A stretch of DNA of 23,736 nucleotides, taken from an uncultured Verrucomicrobiales bacterium (GTDB lineage Bacteria > Verrucomicrobiota > Verrucomicrobiia > Verrucomicrobiales > DEV007). Positions 1 to 9,056 of this stretch are shown here, piece after piece (position 1 is the first letter of the stretch; every line of letters starts with the position of its first letter). A program made the position numbers and the translations under genes. The notes below the pieces were generated by a model. It did no database searches. It was not told the DNA's origin and worked only from the letters and a program-made list of their open reading frames with translations. Location of the stretch: NCBI GenBank assembly GCA_937893785.1, contig CALCSP010000721.1, forward strand, positions 1 through 23,736, read 5' to 3'.

Positions 1-860
1 CGCTGTGCATAACCTTTCCAGAGTTTCTGTGCCGGGTCATTGCTGTTTGTGCTGGTCGCAGCCCAGCCATTGTCACAGATGTAAATAACGAGTGTGTTTT
101 CCCGGATTTTTTTCTCATCCAAAAAATTGAGGAGTTTCCCGCATGTTTGATCAAACCACTCGCACATCGCGTAGTATTTGGCCACATCCTTGGGGCGTCC
201 CGGAACACTGTATTTCTTTAACAGATTTTTGGGGGGATTGTGAGGTGTATGCGGCAGGAACGGGGCATACCAAGTAAGGAATGGCTTTTGTTTTTCAATG
301 GCAATCTCGATAAAGTTTCTGATTGGCTGCATGGATTTGCGTCCGATGGAGAGTCCACTGTCCCCATGTCGCCCACCGCGTGCAGGATCGCCGTGGGTCA
401 TGCCGTGGGTGAAGGATCCGTCCTGCCATGAACCTTCCCACCATTTTCCGGACTGGTGTGCAAGGTAGCCAGCTTTTGTCAGCATCCTGACAAAGCTCTG
501 GTGTTTGTGGAATTGTTTGCGTAGTGGGAGGTCGAGTTCAGCCCGGCGGTTTTTTCCGTCAACATCGTTTCCCGTGATTCCATGCTGGTGGGGGTATAGA
601 CCGGTGAGCATTGATGCCAATGACGGCCGGCAAAGTGGAGCTGCCACGTATCCCCGCTCAAAAACCAGACTTTGACTGGCCAGTTTATCAAGGTTTGGAG
701 TGTTGATGACAGAATGCCCCATAAATCCGTAATCCGTCCAGGCTTGATCATCGCTCACGATAAAGACAATATTCGGCTTAGCAGGGAACGGGGTCAGAGC
801 TGATTGGCTGGGTAACACCCAGAAGAAAACGAGTAACAATGGTGGAATTATTTTTTTCAC
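1..860 (-). CDS. Sulfatase family protein (S1-like), 3' end beyond window edge
   Basis: Predicted secreted sulfatase; about 286 residues are visible and the C-terminus lies outside the window. It starts at GTG (860), which overlaps the TGA of the upstream gene as GTGA, with AAAGGA two bases upstream. Residues 1-20 form a signal peptide. A metal-binding SDDQ is at 36-39, the sulfatase signature region reads PLCRPSLASMLTG (75-87), and a DNG metal motif lies near the visible end. Two active-site positions depart from the family: the signature C-x-P-x-R has Leu81 in place of Arg, and the GKWH motif reads GKWW (138-141). The fold assignment is firm. Whether Cys77 becomes formylglycine, and what the substrate is, cannot be told. 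It is the last visible gene of an operon with a DUF1592 protein and an FGE-like protein. From memory, this variant signature recurs in PVC sulfatases, so it may be a true subfamily rather than decay. Confidence 0.9.
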   Translation of the reverse strand, partial: MKKIIPPLLLVFFWVLPSQSALTPFPAKPNIVFIVSDDQAWTDYGFMGHSVINTPNLDKLASQSLVFERGYVAAPLCRPSLASMLTGLYPHQHGITGNDVDGKNRRAELDLPLRKQFHKHQSFVRMLTKAGYLAHQSGKWWEGSWQDGSFTHGMTHGDPARGGRHGDSGLSIGRKSMQPIRNFIEIAIEKQKPFLTWYAPFLPHTPHNPPKNLLKKYSVPGRPKDVAKYYAMCEWFDQTCGKLLNFLDEKKIRENTLVIYICDNGWAATSTNSNDPAQKLWKGYAQ

Positions 861-2794
861 AGTCCTTTGGCTCGGTAGATAAACGAATCCGAGCTTAAAA
901 GTGATATGACCAGAGCGTCCATGCTGCCGTCACTTTGTTGATACGCTTTGTGAGCCTCCTGCAACGTTTTGGCGTCTCCCAGTGTCTCGTTGCGTCCCAG
1001 AAAGAAGCGAAAGACGTAGCGAACGAAGACCTGCTCACAATGAGTGGAGTTGGCTAAGCGCTCGATCAACTCGAAGGGTCCATTCACTTCGCCGTCCATA
1101 TCAGGGATACCAGTGTTGATGATTCGGCTTGTTGCATCGACGGGTCTATCCAGTTCGTTCAGTCGATAACGACCATAGTGATCATATAGCTCGAATGGGA
1201 GTCCCAGGGGATTCATCTTGCTGTGGCATTTGTAGCATTGCTCCACACGCGTGACATGCATTCGTTGCCTAAGTGTCCAACTCGGCTCATCAGGAAGCTT
1301 CGCATCAACATTAATGGGGATGTCAGGGACGATACCCCCAAGCAATTTATAGCGGATCCAGTGACCACGGCGGATAGGATCATTGTCGAAATTCGTGGAA
1401 TGGGCTACTAGCCAAGCGGGGTGGGTAAGTACTCCCATGCGTTGATTTTTGGGAAAAGTGACTGGTTTAGGGGTTGGCTTCCAGTCTGGGGGCAAGTTGT
1501 AGACGAGCGGGTTGCCATGATCTCGATGGCTGTTGACGTAAACCAAGTATTTCCGGGTGGTGAGCAATGTCTTAAAGACTTGTTTGTCCTGTTTTAATAC
1601 CTGTGTAACCAGAGCATTGAGGTCGTAAACCAAAGCTGGAGCCCAGTGCTTGTGCCCCTTGATCTGATCTTTGAAGACATCCTCTGCCTTCAGGTAGTCG
1701 AAATACTCTTGGAAAAATTGCAACAAGCGGTTTCTCGCTATCGGGCGCTTCTCATCGTCGAGAAGCCGTTGAGTTTCCATGCGAAGAATTTCGCGTGGAG
1801 TCAAATCCTCGTTTTCGAAAGCACGCAGCATGTTGCTATCCGGGGGCAAGTCCGTCAGAGCAAAAGAAAGCGAGTTTGCGAGTTCGCGTCGGGTAAGTGC
1901 GACCAATCCATTTACGTCGATGTTTTCGGTCCCCTCAAATCGGAACAAGGTCTCGGGTCTTAGAATGATAGATGCGTAAACGGCCTGTAGACCGAAGGGG
2001 ACGCCAAGTTCCGAATCGACCTTCTTGAGCAAGTCCATCATCACTTCCATTTCCTCTTCGGTTGGAGTCCGTCTAAGAACATTGTGACAGTGCTTCTTGA
2101 TCGCTTCTCGGTTGGCCTCGTTGATGGTGCTGCCCTTTTCCTTCATTAAGACGATTGCCTTACGGGCGTTCTTGGCCTCCTTTTCGGAATGAGCCAGAGC
2201 CAGCTCAGTCACCTGCTCGGCCATCAGCGAGTTGAATACATACTTACCCTTGAAGTCGCGGAAATTGCCGTGCGGTTTGTCGAGGGCAAATGGATTTGAG
2301 ATCATACGTGCGCCGCGAACTGTATGAGCAAGTGCTTTGGGGCTAATCCTCCAGAGTCGAGCCGCCACATCAACCTGGCGCTTACGCTCAGCGGGAGAAA
2401 AGAGCAGGTCGTGTGGAACCAAGTTGCCAAAGCCCTCCTTGTCTTTCTTTTGCTCCACTTTTAGGCCTGCCTGATTTAGGGTATGTGCGATCCAGCTCTG
2501 GACTAAACGGGCCTCTGCCCTAGTGGGAAATTTCTTTGCATTTTCCGCAGGCATTTCGCCAAACTCGATGGCTTCCAGTATGCGGGACCATAGTTCAGCA
2601 TCCTGTTGATCGCTCATGCTCTGCGTTAATTGATCCACGCGAATTGCCCCTTTTTGCTTATCAGGACCATGACACGTAACGCAATAGTTCTTGAGGAATG
2701 GCTGAATGTGCTCCTTGAATTCACCTCCTGAAGCGGTCGGTGCCACAAAACAAAAAGTAAGAGCCAGAACGATATGGAGAGCCAGTGCGGGCAT
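857..2794 (-). CDS. DUF1592/DUF1588/DUF1585 diheme-type cytochrome protein
   Basis: A 645-residue secreted protein of the planctomycete-cytochrome type. A signal peptide covers about residues 1-23. A PSCyt1-like segment follows with a heme-binding CVTCH motif (38-42), then the regions matching DUF1587, DUF1595 and DUF1592 in family order. A second CxxCH (CYKCH, 520-524) sits in the DUF1588 part, and a DUF1585-like C-terminus ends in a SSDSFIYR element. Proteins of this kind are usually encoded beside a DUF1552 protein and are presumed to act together in periplasmic redox chemistry; no substrate is established. The gene starts at ATG 2794, two bases after the TAG of the FGE-like gene, and its TGA overlaps the sulfatase GTG, so coupling is likely on both sides. 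What is unusual is that the DUF1552 partner is not adjacent: the FGE-like fusion gene lies between them. Confidence 0.92.
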   Translation of the reverse strand: MPALALHIVLALTFCFVAPTASGGEFKEHIQPFLKNYCVTCHGPDKQKGAIRVDQLTQSMSDQQDAELWSRILEAIEFGEMPAENAKKFPTRAEARLVQSWIAHTLNQAGLKVEQKKDKEGFGNLVPHDLLFSPAERKRQVDVAARLWRISPKALAHTVRGARMISNPFALDKPHGNFRDFKGKYVFNSLMAEQVTELALAHSEKEAKNARKAIVLMKEKGSTINEANREAIKKHCHNVLRRTPTEEEMEVMMDLLKKVDSELGVPFGLQAVYASIILRPETLFRFEGTENIDVNGLVALTRRELANSLSFALTDLPPDSNMLRAFENEDLTPREILRMETQRLLDDEKRPIARNRLLQFFQEYFDYLKAEDVFKDQIKGHKHWAPALVYDLNALVTQVLKQDKQVFKTLLTTRKYLVYVNSHRDHGNPLVYNLPPDWKPTPKPVTFPKNQRMGVLTHPAWLVAHSTNFDNDPIRRGHWIRYKLLGGIVPDIPINVDAKLPDEPSWTLRQRMHVTRVEQCYKCHSKMNPLGLPFELYDHYGRYRLNELDRPVDATSRIINTGIPDMDGEVNGPFELIERLANSTHCEQVFVRYVFRFFLGRNETLGDAKTLQEAHKAYQQSDGSMDALVISLLSSDSFIYRAKGL

Positions 2795-2796
2795 TG

Positions 2797-4458
2797 CTAA
2801 TTTTTGGTTTGCTTAGCTTTTTTCTCGGCATCCAACTTGGCTTGTAGAGCATCGGATATCTCGGTCCTTGTCCGAGTGACGCCATCCCCCTGACGCAATA
2901 CGATGCGCATCCCGATATGCGGAGTCTGGGTGCCGGTGAAAGCATTACGAAAGGCCACGTGCAAATATTCCGGAGGACTGCACCAGGAACCTCCCCGTGA
3001 AATGCGGTGGCGCGATCCTCGGGGCGCAGGCAGGGACTGAAAATTAGGATCAGCTCCCGCGGTCAAACTATCGGAATAGTACGTACAGCATAACTCAGCA
3101 AGATTGCCCAGCATGTCATGGATACCCCATTTATTCGGAAGGAACTGCCCCACGGGGGCAAATAACCGGCCGTAGCCATCGCTTGCTTCGCGGTAGGCAT
3201 AGACATAATGCACGAGTTCACGGTCATCATACAAGGTGCGGTCAGCGAAATTGCCATACTTTCCTAAGTCCTTGATGGCGCTCGGATAGCCTGCCCGGCT
3301 ACCTGCCCGGCACGCATATTCCCACTCCGCTTCAGTAGGATAGTCGTAAGTCCACCCCTCGTATGCCATGCCTTTTTCAGTTAAATATTTTTGCCATTTC
3401 CTCAGCTCGAGAATTACGTTGTCGACGCTACCGATGCTTGGAGGAAGAAACTTTGCATGGCGACCACCCAGTTTTTGACCGCCCGCATTGAACAGGTTTG
3501 CTTCATCGCCTAACACTTCATATTTACCAATCCAGTAGCCCTTAGTGAGCGTGACCTCAACAGGTTGAGCGTCCTCGAAAGCCGCATCTCCCATCTTGAA
3601 TGTTGCTGCGGGGCACCAGACGAAGCAGAATCCATTTTGGTCGACCCATTGGTCGCCAGCGAATCGACCTTCACGCAGGATTTCCGGTGGAGAACAAACT
3701 TCGGCGGCCTCGTGCTTCAACTCAAAGATCTTTTCACGTGGAGTCACTGTGTAACCGAGCTTGTCAATACGCGGAGGCAAAGGACCGTTACTTTTTAGTG
3801 ACTGGATTAAAGCCTCAGCCATGAATGGTCCATGTGAGGGAGGTTCCAAACTGGGATGAAAGGCCGCTTTTCCAGGATAGAAACTGGAAAACAATTCGCC
3901 ACGAAATTGTCCCGAAGCCTGAGCGAACATATCAACTGTTGCCATCTTTGTCGTCGCCTTGTCATCGATACCCAGACAATCGATGACCACCATGTTGGCC
4001 CGAGCTACATTATAGCTCAGCTTCTGAGACAAGCGCTCAAGGCTTAGCCATGGCTTGTCTTCAGATCGCCCTCTCCCTAAATTCGGGTCACGGGCTGGAG
4101 GTAAAACCTTGTAGCCACCAAGCTTTATAGAGTAGCAGATACGATTGCCATCGGAGCTTTTTTCCGTTTCCAAGCGCCCCAAGTAATAAAGGATGCTCAT
4201 GCTCATGGTCGGTATGCTACGGACCCACTTCTCATAGGTGACCCCATCGGTTTTTGGGTTGTCTCCGATCACTTTCACCAAAAAGCCTTTGGTTTTCAAA
4301 GTCTTCTCCAGTTCCTTGACCTTTCCAAGATGCGCTGTTTCTGAGCTGGCGTTGATTAGAAGAGCTCGCCGATGCTCTGTCCATTTGGCATTAGCCGTAG
4401 CGGTATACCAAAGTGGGAGAATGATACTGTAAAAAGATATGGCAAGCAGGCGCTTCAT
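2797..4458 (-). CDS. Secreted pseudo-caspase / formylglycine-generating-enzyme-like fusion
   Basis: A 553-residue protein with a signal peptide (about 1-24) and two domains. Residues 28-225 look like a caspase (C14) fold: RRALLINAS opens the first strand, ILYYLGR (89-95) sits where active enzymes have the catalytic Gly-His, MVVIDCLG (156-163) matches the strand ending in Asp-Ala-Cys, and PSHGPFMAEAL (207-217) matches the later caspase element. Gly-His is replaced by Gly94-Arg95, so protease activity looks lost. Residues 276-522 form an FGE-sulfatase (PF03781) domain with YPTEAEWEYACRAG (373-386), a DMLGN motif (448-452) and RGGSW (488-492). True aerobic FGEs carry two copper-binding cysteines here; only Cys493 is present, one place off, so formylglycine formation is doubtful. 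The gene starts 9 bases after the DUF1552 stop and ends 2 bases before the DUF1592 start. The FGE-like fold is certain; the caspase assignment is by motif only. Confidence 0.85.
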   Translation of the reverse strand: MKRLLAISFYSIILPLWYTATANAKWTEHRRALLINASSETAHLGKVKELEKTLKTKGFLVKVIGDNPKTDGVTYEKWVRSIPTMSMSILYYLGRLETEKSSDGNRICYSIKLGGYKVLPPARDPNLGRGRSEDKPWLSLERLSQKLSYNVARANMVVIDCLGIDDKATTKMATVDMFAQASGQFRGELFSSFYPGKAAFHPSLEPPSHGPFMAEALIQSLKSNGPLPPRIDKLGYTVTPREKIFELKHEAAEVCSPPEILREGRFAGDQWVDQNGFCFVWCPAATFKMGDAAFEDAQPVEVTLTKGYWIGKYEVLGDEANLFNAGGQKLGGRHAKFLPPSIGSVDNVILELRKWQKYLTEKGMAYEGWTYDYPTEAEWEYACRAGSRAGYPSAIKDLGKYGNFADRTLYDDRELVHYVYAYREASDGYGRLFAPVGQFLPNKWGIHDMLGNLAELCCTYYSDSLTAGADPNFQSLPAPRGSRHRISRGGSWCSPPEYLHVAFRNAFTGTQTPHIGMRIVLRQGDGVTRTRTEISDALQAKLDAEKKAKQTKN

Positions 4459-4467
4459 GGGCCTGTG

Positions 4468-5838
4468 TCAGGTCATTAATTGAGAAAGCGGGCCGGTTTG
4501 CATGGTCTTTTCGTCCAGATCCGGGTCAAGGTGGCCAAAGGTTTGCTGCTGCTTGCCAGCGCAATGAAGCAATGTTGTATAAAGCGTTCCCACCGTGTGA
4601 TGCCCAGACTTTCCGTACCCAGGAAAATTAATGTAGCGGCCCCCTAAGTTCAATTTTCCTTTAAGGTTTCCGACAATGGTCAGCGGCCATTCGTACCCGG
4701 TTGAGTGATGCGTGTCAGGAGCATCGCTCATGTAGATGATGAGGGTGTTATCCAGCATATTACCATTTCCCTCAGGTGTTTTTTCAAGGTGCCGAGCCAT
4801 CTTGGCAATCAGGCTGAAAAGCCAGCTGCGCGTCTTTTCATAATAGGGTATGCCTTTAGCGTCGCGTTTGTTGCCCCCCATATGGCCATAGCTGTGATTA
4901 CTAACATCTACGCCGATTCCACGATAGGGTTGGGCGTTTATTTCGGTGGCAGCAGAAGTAATTGTTGCCACGTTGCTTAATCCTCCGATCAAGGATGAGG
5001 TGGCCAGTTCGAACTGGGCCTCTAGGCGCTGGGTGGCTATTTCGGAAGTAAACCGGTCGTCCAGTTGAGGAGCTGCTCGTTTGAGGACATCCTTGTTTTC
5101 AAGCAACTTATACTGCCGGGCAGCCAACTGGTCGTAGGCGCTTAAATAAGCATCTAGTTCTTCCCCTGCCAATGAGCCCAATGCTGTACGCGTTTTTTTG
5201 ACGTCACCTACCATGTAGTCAAGTAAGTTGCGCTTTAAGTGAAAGTTCTTTTCGCGTTCTCCTCCAGCAACTACACTGAAGAATGCGTTGTATGCTTTCT
5301 CAGGTTGCAGGATAATAGGCATCGACTTGTGCGCCGCTCGGGCGGAAATGTTCATCAGTGCATCCTGAGCTCCAGATGCCATCCCAACCCCAACCCAAGG
5401 CAGGATTCCCGGATTGGCTTGTCCCAATTGGTAGTCAATCGTGATGCTCTGGGGAGAAGTGTTAGCACCAGAGATTCTATAGAGTCCTAGGCAACCCCCG
5501 TGGGTTGAGTGCCCGCCACCGGTGCACCTCCCTGAAAGCCCCTGCACAATTGTGGTCTTGCTCTTTAATGGTTCTAGGGGAGCAAGCCCCTTGGGCAGCT
5601 TGTGTTGGGCCAGGTCAATGGACTCGAATTTTTCTCGATCCGAATAATGCTGAAAAGGGATGCTTTCTGGGCATGCCTGAATAGCATCAAAGCCATTGCT
5701 TTGGATCACAAAAACGAAGCGCGGTGGACTTTGATTGCCCTCAGCATTAGCCATTACCCGCTCTGCCATTGGTGCAAGCAGTGAGGATCCGGCTCCAAGT
5801 GAGAGCCCTTTAAGAATGTTACGGCGGCTGGTTTTCAT
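4468..5838 (-). CDS. DUF1552 protein, Tat-exported
   Basis: A 456-residue protein of the DUF1552 (PF07586) family, which pairs with DUF1592/1588 cytochromes in PVC bacteria. The N-terminus holds a twin-arginine motif, SRRNILKG (4-11), followed by a hydrophobic stretch and an alanine-rich cleavage region near residue 30. This suggests export of a folded protein, possibly with a cofactor. The body has family features such as the GGGHSTHGG segment and a C-terminal region with IIYMSDAPDTHHSTGYEWPL. It resembles DUF1501 and alkaline-phosphatase-superfamily proteins in general design. The reaction is unknown. It is the first gene of the tight group DUF1552, FGE-like fusion, DUF1592 cytochrome, sulfatase, and has a promoter candidate upstream (5871-5900). 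Start ATG 5838 is the only one that gives the complete Tat signal; the ribosome site is weak. Confidence 0.92.
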   Translation of the reverse strand: MKTSRRNILKGLSLGAGSSLLAPMAERVMANAEGNQSPPRFVFVIQSNGFDAIQACPESIPFQHYSDREKFESIDLAQHKLPKGLAPLEPLKSKTTIVQGLSGRCTGGGHSTHGGCLGLYRISGANTSPQSITIDYQLGQANPGILPWVGVGMASGAQDALMNISARAAHKSMPIILQPEKAYNAFFSVVAGGEREKNFHLKRNLLDYMVGDVKKTRTALGSLAGEELDAYLSAYDQLAARQYKLLENKDVLKRAAPQLDDRFTSEIATQRLEAQFELATSSLIGGLSNVATITSAATEINAQPYRGIGVDVSNHSYGHMGGNKRDAKGIPYYEKTRSWLFSLIAKMARHLEKTPEGNGNMLDNTLIIYMSDAPDTHHSTGYEWPLTIVGNLKGKLNLGGRYINFPGYGKSGHHTVGTLYTTLLHCAGKQQQTFGHLDPDLDEKTMQTGPLSQLMT

Positions 5839-5870
5839 TGTGCCTATTCACCGGCAATGGGTGATAAGTG

Positions 5871-5900
5871 ACTATAAGATAACAGTGTGTTGCCAATCAA
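5871..5900 (-). promoter_or_regulatory. Candidate promoter for the DUF1552-to-sulfatase operon
   Basis: In the 124-base gap between the serine hydrolase stop and the DUF1552 start, the minus strand holds TTGATT (5900-5895), an 18-base spacer and TATAGT (5876-5871). These are sigma-70-like boxes, and the predicted start would give a leader of about 25-30 bases. Promoter rules in this phylum are poorly known, so this is a pattern match only. Confidence 0.3.
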
Positions 5901-5962
5901 TATAACACAAAAACCAACTTTTACCGTTTGCTCCCTTGAGGTGAATGCCAAGGTGCCAGATT

Positions 5963-7372
5963 CTATTGCGTGATTTCCACCCGGTAATACATAAGTTCTG
6001 CGTTGTTTGCAGGGAGACGGAAGTTCAATTCGTTGTCGTCGCCAATCCGAGGCTCGGCTGCAGGAGTCCATTCCTGTAGGTCGTTGGATTGCATTAATTG
6101 GTAATGTCTCCCAGTAGTCGATGAAAAGCTCAGAACGGTGGGGTCGGCATGAATGCGGATTTCAGGGATGGGGATATCTTGATAGCGCACATCAGCGGTT
6201 GGCCATGAAAGAATCGCACCGGATTCAATGATGTCATCTATCGCCAGTCGCATCTGAAGAGCGTAAGAGTTCCCCGATGATGGACGCTTATTAAAGAAGA
6301 CCGCATAATTAATTCCATCACCTCGTTGTCGCGCCAGACAGTTGGTTCCCGATAAAGAACCGGTATGGTTCCATTTCCAGTTACCGGGTGAGGGCCTTGG
6401 ACCACCAATGTTACTGCCATTGACCTGGTGGGCTGCAAGATAGGAAAGGATTGCGTAAGGATTTGCAACCATGGCACCCTGACCGATACGCGCCTCGTGA
6501 TTCCAGTTGCCGTAAGGACGTTCAACAAAAGGTTCGTCACTGAAGGCAGGAAAGAAGACATTGGCCGCAAGACCGCCACCTGCATCGTAATAGGGTTCAC
6601 GTAGATCCTGGTCTGCTTTAAAGCTGCGGCCGTAGAAAACTTGTCCTGCAGAAATGCCGATAGGATCAAGCACATTGGTCTGGAGGTAATCTAGGAGGCT
6701 TTGACCTGTGGTTTCCTCGACAATTAATCCCAGCAGAAGATATCCGATGTTGGAGTAAGCAGTATCCGTGCCGGGAGCAAACTGTAGCGGTTTGCCCATG
6801 ATCCAGCGCACCACATTAATTCTCGAAGGAGGGCTTTCCACGCCCATTTCATTAGCTATCTGTTTTTCCTGATAGGTGTGGTCGGGGATTCCCGGTTCGT
6901 CGCGATCCCAACCTCCCTTGTGCTTAAGCAGGTGTTCAACCGTGATATCAGTGAGCCGCGCATCACGGGTTCCGAAAGCTTTATAGCGCAGTAGTCCGGT
7001 CGTGGGATCACCGTCACTGAAGACTTGGCTTTCTAGGCTGATAAGGCCGCTAGCTATAAGGTGTCGGATTGCGGCTGCAGTAAAGGGTTTGGTGATGCTG
7101 GCTATCCGCATCATGCAGTCAGGCCGCAGGGGGAGGTTTCTTTTCTTATCCTGCCACCCGAAGGCTCGGCGGTAAACCACCTGATTGTCCTTCATCAGTG
7201 CAAGGACGCCGGCACCGATATCATTTGCCTGCATGATGTTCTGCATGGCTGAATCAAGCGATGCCAGCTCCGGGACTGGTATGCCACAAGCCGGTCGCAC
7301 CTGTGCGCTGACATCAAGCAAAAGTGGATTGATTAACAGCAGTAGGACAAGGGTTTTTTGCCCAAGAGTCAT
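5963..7372 (-). CDS. Secreted serine beta-lactamase-family hydrolase
   Basis: A 469-residue member of the beta-lactamase/PBP4* serine hydrolase family (PF00144). It shows all three motifs: SITK (92-95) with nucleophile Ser92 and Lys95, YSN (206-208), and HTG (336-338) in place of KTG. Residues 1-23 form a signal peptide. Family members include esterases, D-aminopeptidases and penicillin-binding-like proteins, so the substrate is open. After the catalytic domain, residues 408-469 form a small beta-rich module (GRHYQLMQSNDLQEW, ending YYRVEI) that also occurs at the end of the protein at 12648-13571. The ATG at 7372 overlaps the upstream TGA as ATGA and leaves a clean signal peptide. A longer reading from a TTG at 7426 would overlap the upstream gene by 58 bases and spoil that signal. 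It is probably cotranscribed with the acetylesterase gene. Confidence 0.9.
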   Translation of the reverse strand: MTLGQKTLVLLLLINPLLLDVSAQVRPACGIPVPELASLDSAMQNIMQANDIGAGVLALMKDNQVVYRRAFGWQDKKRNLPLRPDCMMRIASITKPFTAAAIRHLIASGLISLESQVFSDGDPTTGLLRYKAFGTRDARLTDITVEHLLKHKGGWDRDEPGIPDHTYQEKQIANEMGVESPPSRINVVRWIMGKPLQFAPGTDTAYSNIGYLLLGLIVEETTGQSLLDYLQTNVLDPIGISAGQVFYGRSFKADQDLREPYYDAGGGLAANVFFPAFSDEPFVERPYGNWNHEARIGQGAMVANPYAILSYLAAHQVNGSNIGGPRPSPGNWKWNHTGSLSGTNCLARQRGDGINYAVFFNKRPSSGNSYALQMRLAIDDIIESGAILSWPTADVRYQDIPIPEIRIHADPTVLSFSSTTGRHYQLMQSNDLQEWTPAAEPRIGDDNELNFRLPANNAELMYYRVEITQ

Positions 7373-9054
7373 TTCAGTTTTGATCGTTGATAGGAGCCGG
7401 TAGACTGATGTGGAGTCATTGGCCAATCATCTGAGCGGAATGGGTAAGCTGGCAGTTCACGTGCGTTCATCAGGCCGCCGATAGGCAGGTTTGAGAATGC
7501 ATAACGAACAGCCACCGGTTTTTGTACTTCATCGCACCATACCTCGATCTGCTGTTTTTTATCCGATTTTCTCTGGTTGATGCGTGCCCTGGCATGATAA
7601 AAAACTCGGTCTTCGCCGGCGAGCACAAACCCGACATCGAGATCCTGATCAAGGCGTAGGCCGCGGTCTGTGCCGTTTACGAAGGTCACGAAAGCTTTGC
7701 CCTCCGAGAAGGTTGCTTCCTCGAACACGGGGCCTCGCCATTCGAGCTTCTTGTCTGTACCTGCCTGTTTCATGTTATAAACCTCGGCAAGAGCCCAGCG
7801 GGCAGCGCGCTCGCCGACTGGCATTTTCCGTCCCGGATGGATACTCCCGTTTGAATTGGTGTCATAGGTGACGACAAGACCCGTGTTCGGAATGCTCTTC
7901 CATGTGTCCAATTGAATTTCCCTTACGATATTGCAGTGATGGTTCATGTCGTAAACCATCGAGCGGCGGTTGCTCCAACCGGCAATCTGGATTATTCCGA
8001 AGGGCATATGAGGATTGCTAAAAGCATTGCGCCAGTCGCTGATAACTGCTGGGAATGTGCGGTGAAACGGTTTCCATGCGGTGGAAAATGAATTATTTTC
8101 ACCTTGATAGAATAGAGCTCCCCTGATTGTTGTTTTCGCTACCGGCATGAGGGAACCGTTAAACATGCCTCCTGGTTGCCCACCATCGGCAGGGTTCTGA
8201 AAATTTTTCGTGTTAGGTCTGCGGGGTTCACGCTCGCCCCGGTCTTTTGCTAGCTGCCGTTGTTTTTCCCATTCTGCCATGGCTTTTGCCATGCGCTTTT
8301 CGGCACCTTTTTGTCCCCCGTCTTCAATCCATAATTGAAGGGCTGAGTCGAACTTTTCCAGGTCTGGAAGCATTTCCGGAATACTGGAAAGGGTTTTCTT
8401 GCTGCACCAGTGCTGGGCACGAGTGCCCCCCCATGAATTATCAATGATACCGACTGGTACGTTCAGTTGGCGGTGAATTCGTTTGGCAAAATAATAGCCA
8501 ACGGCAGTAAAATTATCAACATGAGCACTGATGGCACTGCGCCAATTACCTACAGGGTTCGCAGGGTTTCCGACAGGGAAATCATCTTGCGGGTTGAGTT
8601 TTGCCACTTTTGGCAGCCTGATAAAACGAATGGCTGGGTAGTTGGCGGCGGCCAATTCCAGATCGGCATCACGGGATCCACGCAAGGTCCATTCCATGTT
8701 GCTTTGTCCCCCGCAAATCCAGACTTCGCCGACAAGAATGTTGTCCAGACTAAGAACATCTCCTCCAGAGGTGACCCTTAGTTGATGCGGTTTATGTGAT
8801 GCAGGCATCGGCTCAAGTTTCAGGTTCCAGGTGCCGTCTTTGGATGTTGTGGTTGCCTTGTTCTGCTCGGCGAAATTGACCTCAACTCTGGTGCCCGCTG
8901 CTGCCCACCCCCAGATGTTAACGGGCTTGTCACGCTGGATTACCATGCCTTGCCCGAAGATGTTGGGCAGGCGCAACTTGGTCTCAGATTGCAGTTGTAA
9001 AGGTGCAAGGAGGTTTATGATGATAATTAGCAGAGGGTATTTCATTCGATCCAT
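7369..9054 (-). CDS. Sialate O-acetylesterase-like protein (SASA family)
   Basis: A 561-residue secreted SGNH-type carbohydrate esterase of the SASA (PF03629) family. After the signal peptide (about 1-23) comes a beta-sandwich region, typical of PVC and Bacteroidetes members, with NIFGQGMVIQRDKPVNIWGW. The catalytic block I is GGQSNM (115-120, nucleophile Ser118). The family motif YQGENN lies at 316-321, and GSIHP (403-407) supplies the likely catalytic His406. Homologues remove O-acetyl groups from sialic acids or plant polysaccharides, so here it probably strips acetyl groups from a complex glycan outside the cytoplasm. Met4 (ATG 9045) is an equally good start and is preceded by GGA at a fair distance. 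An 8-bp inverted repeat (9057-9104) lies just upstream. The stop overlaps the serine hydrolase start. Confidence 0.92.
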   Translation of the reverse strand: MDRMKYPLLIIIINLLAPLQLQSETKLRLPNIFGQGMVIQRDKPVNIWGWAAAGTRVEVNFAEQNKATTTSKDGTWNLKLEPMPASHKPHQLRVTSGGDVLSLDNILVGEVWICGGQSNMEWTLRGSRDADLELAAANYPAIRFIRLPKVAKLNPQDDFPVGNPANPVGNWRSAISAHVDNFTAVGYYFAKRIHRQLNVPVGIIDNSWGGTRAQHWCSKKTLSSIPEMLPDLEKFDSALQLWIEDGGQKGAEKRMAKAMAEWEKQRQLAKDRGEREPRRPNTKNFQNPADGGQPGGMFNGSLMPVAKTTIRGALFYQGENNSFSTAWKPFHRTFPAVISDWRNAFSNPHMPFGIIQIAGWSNRRSMVYDMNHHCNIVREIQLDTWKSIPNTGLVVTYDTNSNGSIHPGRKMPVGERAARWALAEVYNMKQAGTDKKLEWRGPVFEEATFSEGKAFVTFVNGTDRGLRLDQDLDVGFVLAGEDRVFYHARARINQRKSDKKQQIEVWCDEVQKPVAVRYAFSNLPIGGLMNARELPAYPFRSDDWPMTPHQSTGSYQRSKLK

Positions 9055-9056
9055 CA

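Noticed and set aside
2797..4458. Calling this gene an active FGE that matures the neighbouring sulfatase
   Set aside because: The two catalytic cysteines of aerobic FGE are not in place, so activity cannot be claimed from proximity alone.
7369..7426. TTG start at 7426 for the serine hydrolase
   Set aside because: It would overlap the upstream gene by 58 bases and put 18 residues before a clean signal peptide; ATG 7372 forms an ATGA overlap instead.
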